From: Sesbania bispinosa | Lineage: Eukaryota; Streptophyta; Magnoliopsida; Fabales; Fabaceae | Direction: 5' to 3' | Length of the DNA stretch: 64,000 nucleotides | Assembly: GCA_026901365.1 (NCBI GenBank) | Contig: QLOH01000005.1 | Coordinates: 2,232,001-2,296,000, forward strand | Shown: piece after piece, positions 23,480-34,002 of the stretch | How the letters are laid out: each line of letters starts with the position of its first letter | How positions within the stretch are numbered: position 1 is the stretch's first letter | Program-made: the position numbers and the translations under genes | The notes under the pieces: generated by a model | The model's input: the letters and a program-made list of their open reading frames with translations, nothing else | What the model was told of the DNA's origin: nothing | Database searches by the model: none

Positions 23480-24446
23480 ATTGGTATCAGAGCCTGATTT
23501 TGTGTTATAAATTATACTATAAAATGTAAATAATAGGTTTTTGGAACCTATATGTTTAACGTGACTTGTCACTGCACACTTGTTCTAGTAATTCGTGAAA
23601 GCCTGTTGATATGATATTGTCTCTTGTTCCTCTATTATAGTCTAGCACTAGCATATGTCATTCCCTGGAAATAATAGCTTTATTTTGTTTTTAAATAAAT
23701 TGCTGGACGTGACGTGAAGGTCAAATCCGATTTGACAATTATATTTGTTTCAAACGTATATACATATATATTGTACGTTAGCCACGTGATATCAATTGGC
23801 ATATCAAACAAATATTGTGTGTGTGCTCATATATATATATATATTTGTATGTTGCTGCTATTTTTAATATAAATATTTGGATTTAATTTTAGTAGCAGTA
23901 TCAGATTTAAAAATTGCATGACATAAATCAGAATTATAAAATATTAATGTGTTAATATTTTATTATGAGAAATTTAATAGTTAATATATGCTACTTCGAA
24001 ATGGTTTCAATTGCCCAAATTTAGTACCCTTTTATATAGTATATTAGGTGTATATTAATTACTAGGAACGACCTGATAACCAGGGGACTTGTAATTAATT
24101 ATGGCATAAGATGCAAATTTAGAATTAATTTATACTGAGTGCCTAGACAACCTAGGAGAGTATAAAATTAATTTAATTTCATGATACTATTTAATAGGAT
24201 CGACCTGACAACCAGGGGACTATTTATTATATTATTTGGTGAAAATAAAATTGTATGCCTTAAAATGTGTATGAGAAATGACTTGACAACCAAGTATTTG
24301 CTCATAATTCTAAGTCATTTATTTTCACAAGAAGAAATAATTATTTCTTAAACTGCTATTGTAGTCAGTGGGAGAATTTTTGGGAGCATATATTTATTAA
24401 ATGAATATGATCTGACATATTTATAACTTTTATTAGATATCTCGAA
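23480..24446 (+). promoter_or_regulatory. Primer-binding site and untranslated leader of the copia element
   Basis: TGGTATCAGAGC one base after the LTR is the minus-strand primer site. The leader then has four 'gacctgacaaccaggggac'-like short repeats (24070-24290) and a (TA)n tract at about 23829-23845. There is no coding content before the gag ATG at 24447. Confidence 0.8.
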
Positions 24447-24884
24447 ATGTCTGCTATATCACTTCGTTCTATACTCGCTGATGGAAAGTTGGTTGGATCC
24501 AACTTTGATGATTGGTACCGTACTCTGAGAATTGTTCTCATGCACGAGAGGCTTATTGATGTAATTGATAAGCCTGCTGTGCCCCAACCTGAGGATCAAA
24601 ACAATGTAGAGGCGACCAATGCTCATAAGAAGTACTTGGAAGACTACATGAGCACCAAATGCCTCCTTTTGGCATCTATGAGTTCTGAACTCCAGAGGCA
24701 ACATGAGGACATGGAACCAGCTGAAATTATTAATCATCTCAAGAAGATGTATGGTGGACAAAGCAGGACTGCTAGATATCAGTTATCTAAGAACTTGTTT
24801 AGGTCCACCATGACTGCTGAATGCTCAAGTAGGACCCCATGTTCTAAAGATGATTAATCTTATAGAACAACTTGAGAAATCGGG
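24447..24884 (+). pseudogene. Copia gag, broken by two compensating frameshifts
   Basis: The gag frame opens at 24447 with 'GKLVGSNFDDWYRTLRIVL', the usual UBN2-type copia gag start, and stops at 24855-24857 (TAA). Between about 24823 and about 24893 the conserved gag sequence ('HVLKMINLIEQLEKSGCKLG') continues in a different frame. From about 24885 it returns to the original frame, which then runs into pol. The damage is therefore a short out-of-frame segment between two offsetting indels. Upstream gag and downstream pol are in the same frame, consistent with an ancestral single polyprotein. Confidence 0.85.
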
Positions 24885-27800
24885 GTGCAAACTTGGAAAG
24901 AGTTATCCCAAGACTTGATCTTGCAGTCACTCCCTGGAACGTTCTCGCAATTCATTGTTAACTTTAACATGAATAAAATGGATTGTGATCTGCATGAGAT
25001 GCTGAACTTGTTAATTGATTATGAGAATCAAATTGCTTCTGATAAGACCAAAGGAACCGTAATGGTAGTTGGCAAATCCAATAAGAAAAAGGGCACAGGA
25101 AAGTCTAAGCCCAAAAGGAAACCTTTTGCAACCAAGGGTGGTGTGACCAAACCCAAACATAAGAATAGTGGGGTTGACAAAAGCAATGTTGAATGTTTCT
25201 ACTGCAAAGAAAGGGGACACTGGAAGAGAAATTGCAAGAAATATCTTGATTATCTGAAGGAAAACAAACAAGGTGAGACAATGATGAAAAATGTTTTCAT
25301 GATTTCTTTAACTGTTACTGATTCTTCTATGTGGGTATTAGATACTGGTAGTAGTTTTAACATCTGCAATACGTTGCAGGGGCTACGGATAACTAGAAGG
25401 TTGAAGAAAGGAGAAGTCAATCTTCAAGTTGGGAATGGAGCAAATGTTGCTGCTTTAGCTTTAGGATCAGTTTCGTTAATAATGCCTACTGGCAAAGTAC
25501 TAGTATTAGATAATTGTTATTATGTTCCGAAATTTGTTTCGAATATTATTTCAATTTCTATGTTGGACAAACAAGGTTTTCGAATTATTTTCAATAATAA
25601 CATTTGCTCAATTTATCATGGTGATGATTTGTATGTAAATGGTTATCTCCAACATGGTATTTATGTCTTACCTGATGTAAACTTTAATCAAGTTATGCAT
25701 GTTTCTAATTCCAAAAGAGAAAGGGATAATCAAGTAAATAAAACATATCTTTGGCATTGTAGGCTTGGTCATATTGGAGAGAAAAGAATTAACAAGTTAC
25801 ACAAGGAAGGGTACCTTGATCAGTATGATTATGAATCATATACAACTTGTGAATCTTGTCTCAAAGGAAAGATGACCAAATCTCCATTTACTGGAAAAGG
25901 AGAGAGAGCTTCTGAATTACTAGGACTAATTCATACAGATGTTTGTGGACCTATGAAAATTCAAGCCAAAGGTGGATATTATTACTTTATCACCTTCACT
26001 GATGATATGTCTAGATATGGTTTTGTGTATCTCATGAAACACAAATCTGAGTCATTTGAAATGTTCAAAAGATTCCGAAGTGAAGTTGAAAAACAGACTG
26101 GTAAGAATATCAAAGTGCTAAGATCTGATAGAGGAGGAGAATATCTTAGCAATGATTTTCTTGATCATTTAAAAGAGAATGGGATCCTCTCACAGTGGAC
26201 ACCTCCAGGAACACCTCAACACAATGGTGTATCTGAAAGAAGGAATCGAACCTTATTAGATATGGTAAGATCCATGATGGGGTTCACTGATCTTCCAATT
26301 AACTTATGGGGATATGCATTAGAATCAGCGGCATATTTGTTGAACAAAGTTCCCACAAAGTCAGTCTCAACAACACCATATGAGATATGGAAAGGGCGTA
26401 AACCAAGTCTCAAGCATATTAAAGTTTGGGGTTGTCCTGCCTATGTTAAGAGATTGCAAACGGATAAACTTGAAGCAAGGTCAGACAAATGTCGATTCAT
26501 TGGATATCCTAAAGAGACAATGGGATACTATTTCTATTACCCTTCTGACCATAAAGTGTTTGTGGCAAGAGGAGCAACCTTTTTGGAAAGAGAATTTCTT
26601 GTAGAAGGTTGTCATGGTAAAGAAATAGATCTTGATGAAACCCAAGAAACCAATGGAACAACAAACGCTCAAGAACATGAGATGGAAAAAGAGCGACCTT
26701 TCTTTGATATTTTGAAATTAACGCAAAGGTTACCTTCTCCAACAATTGTGGTTGAAGAACCAACTGTAGTTCAAGAACAGGTTAATGAACCAGTTTTAGA
26801 ACAAGCTCAACAACCTCTTAATGAAGTACAAAGGGAATGTACAATTCAAGTGCCTCTTAGAAGGTCTAGTCGTGAACATCGTGCACCAAATAGATTAAAT
26901 TTATTAGTCCAAGATGACACGACAAATAGGGTTGATCATAATGATGATGACCCTAATGGCTATGAAGAGGCCCTACGAAGCTTGGACCACAAGAAGTGGC
27001 AAGAAGCCATGGAATCCGAAATGGAATCAATGAGGATCAACAAAGTATGGACTTTAGTTGAAGCTTCAAAGGATATAAAACCAATAGGTTGTAAATGGGT
27101 CTACAAGAAAAAGATTGGAGCAGATGGAAAGGTCGAGACCTACAAGGCTCGCCTTGTTGCCAAAGGATATCGTCAAAAGGAAGGAATAGATTATGACGAA
27201 ACATTTTCTCCTGTGGCAATGCTCAAATCAGTTCGGATTCTACTTGCTATAGCTGCATACTATGATTATGAAATATGGCAAATGGATGTGAAGACAACTT
27301 TTCTTAATGGTGAGCTGAAAGAGGATGTGTACATGACACAACCTGAAGGATTCATATCCTCTTCTGATCATAATAAAGTTTGTAAGCTGCAAAGGTCCAT
27401 TTATGGATTGAAGCAAGCTTCTAGAAGTTGGAATATTCAGTTTAACAAAACAATTGAAAAATTTGATTTTGTTAGATGTGAAGAAGAACCTTGTGTTTAC
27501 AAAAAGGTTAGTGGGAGCTCAATTATTTTCTTAATGTTATATGTGGATGACATATTGCTTATTGGAAATGACATACCATCTTTGCAAGGTACAAAGATTT
27601 GGCTATCTGAGCAATTCTCTATGAAGGATTTGGGAGAAGCAACATATATTCTAGGAATAAAGATTTATAGAGATAGATCTAAAAGATTGCTTGGACTCTC
27701 TCAATCCATGTACATCGATACCATCTTAAAAAGGTATAACATGGAGAATTCCAAAAGGGGATATTTGCCAATAGGAACAGGAGTTACTCTCAGTAGGGAG

Positions 27801-28526
27801 GATTGTCCTAAGACCCTTGAAGAGAGGGAACACATGAATAGAGTTCCATATGCCAGTGCAGTGGGAGCTATCATGTACACAATGACTTGTACACGTCCCG
27901 ATGTCGCTTTTGCTTTAGGAGTAGTTAGCCGATATCAAGCAAACCCTGGTGAGGAACATTGGAAAGTGGTTAAGACCATTCTTAAGTACTTAAGAAGAAC
28001 TAAAGACCAATTCCTCATTTATGGTGACTCTGAACTGAAGCTGAAAGGTTATACAGATGCAAGTTTTGCATCAGACAAAGATGATAGTAAGTCTATTTCA
28101 GGTTATGTTTTCACCTTAAATGGTGGTGCAGTCAGTTGGAAAAGTTCCAAACAAGCTACGGTTGCAGATTCAACAACTGAAGCAGAGTATATAGCAGCAA
28201 GTGATGCTGCCAAGGAAGCAGTTTGGATGAAGAAATTCATATATGAGCTTGGTGTGGTTCCTTCAATAGAAGAGCCGGTTTCGTTGTTGTGTGACAATAA
28301 TGGAGCCATTGCTCAAGCAAAAGAGCCAAGATCACACCAAAAATCTAAACATATCTTGAGAAGATATCATTTGATTAGAGAAATCATTGAACGTGGTGAC
28401 GTTAAGATTTTAAAGGTAGATGGAAAAGAGAATGCAACAGATCCATTCACCAAGGCACTTGGTATTAAAGAGTTTGATAAACACAAGTGGGAGGTTGGAA
28501 TGAAGTACATGACAAATTGGCTCTAG
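24885..28526 (+). CDS. Ty1/copia Pol polyprotein (gag C-terminus, protease, integrase, RT, RNase H)
   Basis: The frame of 1213 codons has a full set of domains in copia order. The gag tail has a CCHC knuckle (CFYCKERGHWKRNC, about residues 104-117). The protease has a 'DTGS' active site (about 153-156). Integrase has a GAG-pre HHCC zinc domain ('HCRLGH', 'CESCLKGK') and an rve core starting 'HTDVCGPM' with acidic catalytic positions in 'SDRGGEY' and the 'NGVSERRNR' block. Reverse transcriptase starts 'WVYKKK' and includes 'SIYGLKQASR' and 'YVDDIL'. RNase H contains 'TTEAEY' and 'SKHI'. No internal stop is seen. The listed start is only where the frame reopens after the gag damage, and the true product would be a gag-pol polyprotein, so this copy is probably not autonomous. 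The sublineage is not assigned. Confidence 0.9.
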   Translation: MQTWKELSQDLILQSLPGTFSQFIVNFNMNKMDCDLHEMLNLLIDYENQIASDKTKGTVMVVGKSNKKKGTGKSKPKRKPFATKGGVTKPKHKNSGVDKSNVECFYCKERGHWKRNCKKYLDYLKENKQGETMMKNVFMISLTVTDSSMWVLDTGSSFNICNTLQGLRITRRLKKGEVNLQVGNGANVAALALGSVSLIMPTGKVLVLDNCYYVPKFVSNIISISMLDKQGFRIIFNNNICSIYHGDDLYVNGYLQHGIYVLPDVNFNQVMHVSNSKRERDNQVNKTYLWHCRLGHIGEKRINKLHKEGYLDQYDYESYTTCESCLKGKMTKSPFTGKGERASELLGLIHTDVCGPMKIQAKGGYYYFITFTDDMSRYGFVYLMKHKSESFEMFKRFRSEVEKQTGKNIKVLRSDRGGEYLSNDFLDHLKENGILSQWTPPGTPQHNGVSERRNRTLLDMVRSMMGFTDLPINLWGYALESAAYLLNKVPTKSVSTTPYEIWKGRKPSLKHIKVWGCPAYVKRLQTDKLEARSDKCRFIGYPKETMGYYFYYPSDHKVFVARGATFLEREFLVEGCHGKEIDLDETQETNGTTNAQEHEMEKERPFFDILKLTQRLPSPTIVVEEPTVVQEQVNEPVLEQAQQPLNEVQRECTIQVPLRRSSREHRAPNRLNLLVQDDTTNRVDHNDDDPNGYEEALRSLDHKKWQEAMESEMESMRINKVWTLVEASKDIKPIGCKWVYKKKIGADGKVETYKARLVAKGYRQKEGIDYDETFSPVAMLKSVRILLAIAAYYDYEIWQMDVKTTFLNGELKEDVYMTQPEGFISSSDHNKVCKLQRSIYGLKQASRSWNIQFNKTIEKFDFVRCEEEPCVYKKVSGSSIIFLMLYVDDILLIGNDIPSLQGTKIWLSEQFSMKDLGEATYILGIKIYRDRSKRLLGLSQSMYIDTILKRYNMENSKRGYLPIGTGVTLSREDCPKTLEEREHMNRVPYASAVGAIMYTMTCTRPDVAFALGVVSRYQANPGEEHWKVVKTILKYLRRTKDQFLIYGDSELKLKGYTDASFASDKDDSKSISGYVFTLNGGAVSWKSSKQATVADSTTEAEYIAASDAAKEAVWMKKFIYELGVVPSIEEPVSLLCDNNGAIAQAKEPRSHQKSKHILRRYHLIREIIERGDVKILKVDGKENATDPFTKALGIKEFDKHKWEVGMKYMTNWL

Positions 28527-28540
28527 TGCAAGTGGGAGAT

Positions 28541-30393
28541 TGTTAGGAATATGAGGTATGCCCAAGATCCAATCTATCATGTTTGCATTAATAAAATTAT
28601 ATTTTATTGTTTTATTATCATATTTATTATTTGTGAAAAATAATTAATGTGATAAGGTCCTTGATTAAAAATAGAGACTTGTTTTTATAATAGAGATTAT
28701 AATAATGAGAAATAAGTCTTTCATAATTTTTTATCTAAACTGTTCTTGATCATAAGATTATTGAGGCTAGGACATCATTAATCCAGATAGATCAATATAT
28801 GTGTAATGGTCTTTATTGGATAAAGATTAATAGATCTCATTTATTAAATTACACATATAGATGGTGCATATAGGAATATGACTATTGAACTGACTCAAAG
28901 AGAGAATTCCTGATGGTTAAACATTACCTTATAATTGTCAATAGGAAATTCTTGTGAAGAAATATAATAATTTCCTTAGACTTGAGATTATCATAATAAT
29001 TAACAAGACATTTATTATACTTTGATTTCGGACACCTAATACCTTAAGGTGCTAGTTGAATGATTATTGGGTATAATTAAATTCTTGTAGAATTAAATGA
29101 TTAATCAAGAAAGAATCCATCAACTCTTGGTAATGAGTTTGAACTCTATAATGAAAAATAAAGACCTTGGCCAAGGCAATTAAAAGAATAAAGAAAAGAG
29201 TTTCTTGATTTTTCATTATATATTAACTTAATAGAATTTGACAATTAAACCATATTCTAGAGTTAATTTGGAGTTATAAAGATGGAAGGAAATATTATAT
29301 TATTCTTCTAAAGGTTCTTGGAAATATAAAATATTATTTCATGCTATCCGGACGTTAAGGAGTGTTGCTAGACGCCAACCTTGATTAGTAAATTAATGTT
29401 GTTAATTTACTACCGGTTTAGTTTTGAACCTACGGGGTCACACACTAACGAGTGTTCTAATCTTTGCTAAAGAGAAATTTATTATTTGATAATTAAATTA
29501 AAGAATTTAATTTTCATCAAGTAAATTATTTTTTTTGTAAGTGAAATATTATTATATTTTTTGCTAGCACCAAAAATATAAATAATATGTATTCTATTTA
29601 GAATAGATGAATGCAGAATCTTTATTATTATTTCAAAGGTTGAAATCTTTTTGAAATCTTTTTGAAACCGGGAAGATTGATTTGCATCAAAAATATAAAT
29701 GATATATATTCTATTTAGAATAGATGAATGCAGAATCTTTATTATTATTTCAAAGGTTGAAATCTTTTTGAAATATATTTGAATCCGGGAAGATTGATTT
29801 GCACCAAAAATATAAATGATATATATTCTATTTAGAATAGAGGAATGCAGAATCTTTATTATCATTATTATTTCAAAAGTTGAAATCTTTTTGAAAACAG
29901 GGAAGATTGATTTTTTATCTTGACTTGGTCAAATTGGAAATCAAATTGCTTTATATAAGGAAGTTATATTCAAACGTGCAAATGGATACATTCTGTTCCG
30001 AATTGTAAGGAAAGAGGGGATAAAGATCTCACTGATACGAGTGAGTAGATATATCAGATTGCGAATCGGTTACAATTCATGGCTATATAAAGAGCAAGTG
30101 ACTGTATAGAAAAATACAAGAAGTGATCCAAATAAAATAGCTTCACTCTCTTTTATTCATATTCTGCTGAAAAGAGTTCACAGTCAAGGTGTTGACAAGC
30201 AAAGATTAGTCTCGGTGTGGATACACGTGGGACCTTCACAGTTCTGAAGGAAAAATTTTAAGCTTTCTGGGCTTCAACCGGGTAAATTTTATTTACATTC
30301 ACATATACTTTTATCAATTAGTATGTGTAATTTAAACACAAACAGATCATTTTATTTCCACTGTGCATGTTAGGAACATGTTTTTTTCTCTCA
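28541..30393 (+). repeat. 3' LTR of the copia element
   Basis: 1853 bp. It differs from the 5' LTR mainly by one extra unit of the roughly 118-bp tandem repeat (three copies between about 29575 and 29860), plus scattered single-base changes. Confidence 0.93.
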
Positions 30394-30826
30394 TATATAT
30401 CACCCAATTTTTATTTTTATTAATCCTAAATATATTAATTAGTAAAAAAGCAAAAAATATTTAAAAAACATTAATGGAAAAAGTAAATTTATTGGCAACG
30501 TTAAAAAATAAAAATATTTAATGGGGGTTTCAAACCCCAGGGAAAGTAAAAAAAATACGGGGTGTGCAAATCCCGGGAATGTAAATAAATAAATAAAAAA
30601 AAGTCTGAAAAGGTGCTCTGCTGCGTTGGAGAGCTGCAACTTTTTAAGCATTTACCCGGGGTTTAAACCGCCGGTAATGCTTAAAATAATAAAAAAAATA
30701 TAAAGCACTAGTGCTCAGCATGCGCTGGGGGAACGTGCCTGTGTCAGCCCTCCAATGGTCATGCTGGTGAACAACCGGTTCCCAAGAGCAAAATGCTTAA
30801 TAGGAACCGCACTGGAGATGGCCTTA

Positions 30827-31287
30827 TCCTTCACTTGTCTGCTTCAGTATTGACAAATAAGGAGTGCCCACGAGTAGACCATAAAAAAGGAGTGCTCACG
30901 AGCTTGGATGCGACCTTGTGTGATGCAATGCATAAACTGCCGCTTTCCTTTTTTACCCTCCATTTTAACACAATAAATAAAATGATTATCACTTGAAGGT
31001 GATGTATACTATTTCATATCACTGTAACCAGGATTTAACTATAATTAAATCCCGAATAGATTGTCCATATAGGAGATACCTGTGAAAAAAAAAGAAAATT
31101 GTAATCGTTCACAATAATTTCTATAGCACACCATGCGACCAACGTTTCTGATCTCAAACCCACGCGACCCACGTTTCTTAATTTGGTGAACAATTTACAG
31201 TTCATGTCAAACCTCTATTATAGCACACCAACCAACCAGCAGCGCTCCGGAGGATCTGGTTTCGAAAATTGATGATATTTAATATAC
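30827..31287. other. Upstream region of UGT copy 2
   Basis: No gene. It contains a direct repeat 'tagcacacca' (31125, 31214) and 'acccacg..acccacgtttct' (31150-31180). I see no reliable promoter element. Confidence 0.4.
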
Positions 31288-31372
31288 AGTTACGTTCCAG
31301 CCTTCTTTTTAAGTAACAGTAACACAACCAACCAATCCATTCTAGATTCATCAACAAAGAATCCTTCATTCT
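31288..31372 (+). promoter_or_regulatory. Conserved leader of UGT copy 2
   Basis: The 85 bases before the ATG match 53261-53350 upstream of copy 3 almost base for base ('tacgttccag', 'aaccaaccaatccattctag', 'caacaaagaatccttcatt'). Similarity fades abruptly upstream, so this is probably the 5' UTR and core promoter edge retained in the duplication. Copy 3 has 12 extra bases next to its ATG. Confidence 0.6.
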
Positions 31373-32851
31373 ATGGACAGTCCAGTTGAAATGCTAAACG
31401 CTATTTTTCTTCCCTTTATATCAACCAGTCACCTCTTCCTCGTTGTAGACACAGCAAGGCTCTTCGCCATGCATGGTGTGGATGTCACCATAATCACCAC
31501 AACAGCCAATGCCACCACTATTCAAACCTCAATTGACCGTGATTCTAGTCGTGGTCACCCAATTCGAATCCATGTTGTTAAGTTCCCTCAAATTGATGGT
31601 TTGCCTGAAGGAATGGAGACCATAAATGCTTCCACTCCTAAAGATTTGATGTCCAAAATCTACGAGGGACTGTCCAATCTCCAAGGGATATTCCAACAAC
31701 TGTTTCGTGACTTGAAACCTGATTTCATAGTCACTGACATGTACTACCCTTGGAGTGTTGATGTTGCTGCTGAATTAGGAATTCCAAGACTGTTTGTCAG
31801 TGCAAGTTACATGGCTGACTGTGCAATGGACTCCATTGAGCGGTTTTCACCTCACACTAAGGTTGATTCGGATGGTGAGAGTTTTGTGCTTCCTGGTTTG
31901 CCCCACAAGTTAGAGATGACACATTCCCAGCTGCCAGATTGGCTTAGAACACCGAATAACTACACTTATTTAAAAAAGATGATAAGAGAATCAGAGAAAA
32001 AGAGCTATGGATCACTCTTCCACAGCTTTTATGAGTTTGAGGGACCTTATGAGGAGCATTACAAGACAGTCATGGGAATCAAGAGTTGGAGCTTGGGACC
32101 TATTTCCTTATGGGTGAACCAAGATGCTTTAGATAAGGCTGGTAGGGGGCAAGCCAAAGGAGATGGAAAAGAACAAGAGTTGCTTACATGGCTTGATTCC
32201 AAGACAGAGGACTCTGTTCTCTATGTCAGTTTTGGGAGCATGAACAAGTTCCCTACAACACAACTTGTTGAAATAGCTCATGCTCTTGAAGATTCTGGCG
32301 TTGATTTCATTTGGGTGGTTAGGAAAGTTGATGGGGATAGTGGTTTTTTGGAGGAATTTGAGAAGAGAGTAAAAGCAAGCAACAAAGGTTATCTAATATG
32401 GGGTTGGGCACCACAACTTGTCATACTAGAGCACCCTGCTACTGGAGGTGTGGTGACTCACTGTGGGATGAACACCATTTTTGAAAGTGTCAATGCTGGT
32501 TTGCCAATGGTGACTTGGCCTCTTTTTGCAGAGCAGTTTTTCAATGATAAGTTGTTGGTGGATGTGTTGAGAATTGGGGTACCAGTTGGAGCAAAAGAAT
32601 GGAAAAACTTGAATGAGTTTGGGGATGAGGTAGTAAAAAGGGAGGATATAGGAAAGGCAATTGCTTCATTGATGGGTGGTGGAGAAGAGTCTTTAGAAAT
32701 TAGGAAAAGAGCCAAAGAGCTCAGTGGCGCTGCAAAGAAAGCTATTCAGGTTGGCGGGTCTTGTCACACAAATTTACAAAATCTGATTAAGGAGCTAAAG
32801 TCACTTAAACTTCAAAAGGTTAATCCCAAAACGGAGGTAGTGCTTGATTGA
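31373..32851 (+). CDS. UGT73P-like UDP-glycosyltransferase, copy 2 (intact, 492 aa)
   Basis: This is a family-1 plant UGT that transfers a sugar from a UDP-sugar to a small molecule in the cytosol. It is closest, from memory, to legume UGT73P enzymes (soyasapogenol B glucuronide galactosyl/arabinosyl transferases, licorice UGT73P12), so a triterpenoid saponin acceptor is likely. Catalytic His20 lies in 'STSHLFLVVD', where the usual Pro of H-x-x-P is Leu, and Asp122 lies in 'IVTDMYYP'. The PSPG donor box spans residues 345-388 (WAPQ...AEQ). Unusually, box position 22 is Met366, where plant UGTs almost always have Trp. The last box residue is Gln388, whereas soybean UGT73P2 as I recall it has His there. 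Length and lack of introns fit group D. The ATG is chosen from the 5-residue-longer paralogue and the shared leader. Confidence 0.93.
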   Translation: MDSPVEMLNAIFLPFISTSHLFLVVDTARLFAMHGVDVTIITTTANATTIQTSIDRDSSRGHPIRIHVVKFPQIDGLPEGMETINASTPKDLMSKIYEGLSNLQGIFQQLFRDLKPDFIVTDMYYPWSVDVAAELGIPRLFVSASYMADCAMDSIERFSPHTKVDSDGESFVLPGLPHKLEMTHSQLPDWLRTPNNYTYLKKMIRESEKKSYGSLFHSFYEFEGPYEEHYKTVMGIKSWSLGPISLWVNQDALDKAGRGQAKGDGKEQELLTWLDSKTEDSVLYVSFGSMNKFPTTQLVEIAHALEDSGVDFIWVVRKVDGDSGFLEEFEKRVKASNKGYLIWGWAPQLVILEHPATGGVVTHCGMNTIFESVNAGLPMVTWPLFAEQFFNDKLLVDVLRIGVPVGAKEWKNLNEFGDEVVKREDIGKAIASLMGGGEESLEIRKRAKELSGAAKKAIQVGGSCHTNLQNLIKELKSLKLQKVNPKTEVVLD

Positions 32852-33085
32852 GGAGAATTGCAATAACTTGAGGCGCACTCTTGCCTTGTGTTGAAGATAT
32901 TGCCAGTCCTACTATTTGAATAATTTGGATTCAATGGCGACTCAAGAAAGATACTCATGAATTTGAGCTTGTGTTAATTGAGCGTACATATGATAATATT
33001 TTTGAGTATTTATGTTTTTAGGTTGGGTTTTAAATAAGAAAAGTGTACCATTCCCACTTTTAGGTAAGAAAAAGTTATGTTGAAA
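32852..33085 (+). other. UGT copy 2 3' flank (shared with copies 1 and 3)
   Basis: It matches 54842-55020 and the split flank of copy 1 (10549-10696 plus 13662-13850), including 'gcgcactcttgccttgtg' and 'tttatgtttttaggttgggt'. It probably contains the 3' UTR and polyadenylation region. Confidence 0.65.
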
Positions 33086-33899
33086 ATAAATTAAAATAAA
33101 TTTTAGAAATTAAGAATAAACTTTAAAATAAATATCAGATTTATTGTTTTGAGCTCTGTTGTGGAAATGAGATTTTCTTAAGCAGGTGAAGCTACGAATG
33201 AATGAAGAGGATGGATGAGGAGAAAGGAGTACGTAGGACCACTCATATATGAAAAAACAAAATTAATTATAGCACCCTCAAACCTGAAAAGCACTCGAAA
33301 GAGACTCCTTTGTTTTGTCTCTGTCTCATGTGCTGCAAAAGGAGTTTGGACTTTTCCCATTTACATTTGCAGAATACCATTACAAGGAATCCAAGATATA
33401 TAAGCAAATTAAGAAACAATAGAAATTGTCTGTTTTTGTTATAAGGCCATGCTTATATTACATACTTGTGGTAATGGGTTTCTGACCTTTGTGTTGAAGA
33501 AAATGAGGACCTATACACTACATAAAATGATAGAAGCTACAATTACAAGCGGATGCAAGAAGGCCTCAAATACTACCTATCAAAATAATTGTTACTTTGG
33601 AAATTATTTCAGTTTGTTTTAAATTCTCTCTGTTAAAAAATAAAGAAGACATGGAAATATTTTTTTATACCAACTTCTTTTCATGCCTTTTATACATCCA
33701 TCAAGTAGAAACAAGAAAGCACTGCCACATATGAATTTGTGTCCAATTGTTGATCATTGCACAACTTACTTACTAGAAGGTTATGGTAAAGTAGTAGAGA
33801 TTCTATCCTGAGGTGGGAATGTATGTGCCTTTCTAAATATATTTTCTCATAGCAAGATCACTGAAAGTTTCATGTCATCCTCTCACCTTATAAATATCC
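33086..33899. other. Intergenic, nothing identified
   Basis: AT-rich, with short opposed frames only (33178-33403) and no recognisable family. Confidence 0.5.
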
Positions 33900-34002
33900 A
33901 TAAATAGATCACAGTCTACGTAAATTGATCGTTCCCTATGAATACGATACTCTCTTACTATTATACTGCTGGATTTGTGGTTCGCTTGCCAGAAACCCAT
34001 CA
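33900..34002 (+). mobile_element. 3' end fragment of the gypsy-type LTR family
   Basis: It matches the last 100 bp of the LTR at 2210-3819 ('atactctcttactattatac', 'cgcttgccagaaacccatca'). It is truncated on the left and directly abutted by the LTR-like unit at 34005. Confidence 0.75.

Larger units (their letters stand above)
21745..30393 (+). mobile_element. Ty1/copia LTR retrotransposon with both LTRs
   Basis: The 8.65-kb element is flanked by the 5-bp duplication TATAT on each side. The 5' LTR is 21745-23479 (1735 bp) and the 3' LTR is 28541-30393 (1853 bp); both begin TGTTAGGAATATG and end CTCTCA. The primer-binding site TGGTATCAGAGC (23482 on) complements initiator tRNA-Met. The purine tract 'aagtgggagat' (28530-28540) abuts the 3' LTR. 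Gag is broken but pol is open throughout. The LTRs are nearly identical apart from a tandem-repeat copy difference, so the insertion is young. Confidence 0.95.
21582..30823. mobile_element. Tourist/PIF-Harbinger-like element split by a copia insertion
   Basis: The ends GGCCATCTCCA and TGGAGATGGCC are flanked by TTA on both sides (21579-21581 and 30824-30826), the 3-bp target typical of PIF/Harbinger. With the copia element (21745-30393) removed, the host element is about 590 bp. Its left part contains 'ccccacttttcactattca' repeats ('ttaaatgggtcccac' twice). Confidence 0.7.

Noticed and set aside
29482..29865. 127-codon minus-strand frame with repeated peptide in the copia 3' LTR
   Set aside because: The repeats are the roughly 118-bp LTR tandem units read in an accidentally open frame; the homologous frame in the 5' LTR is shorter and has no domain.
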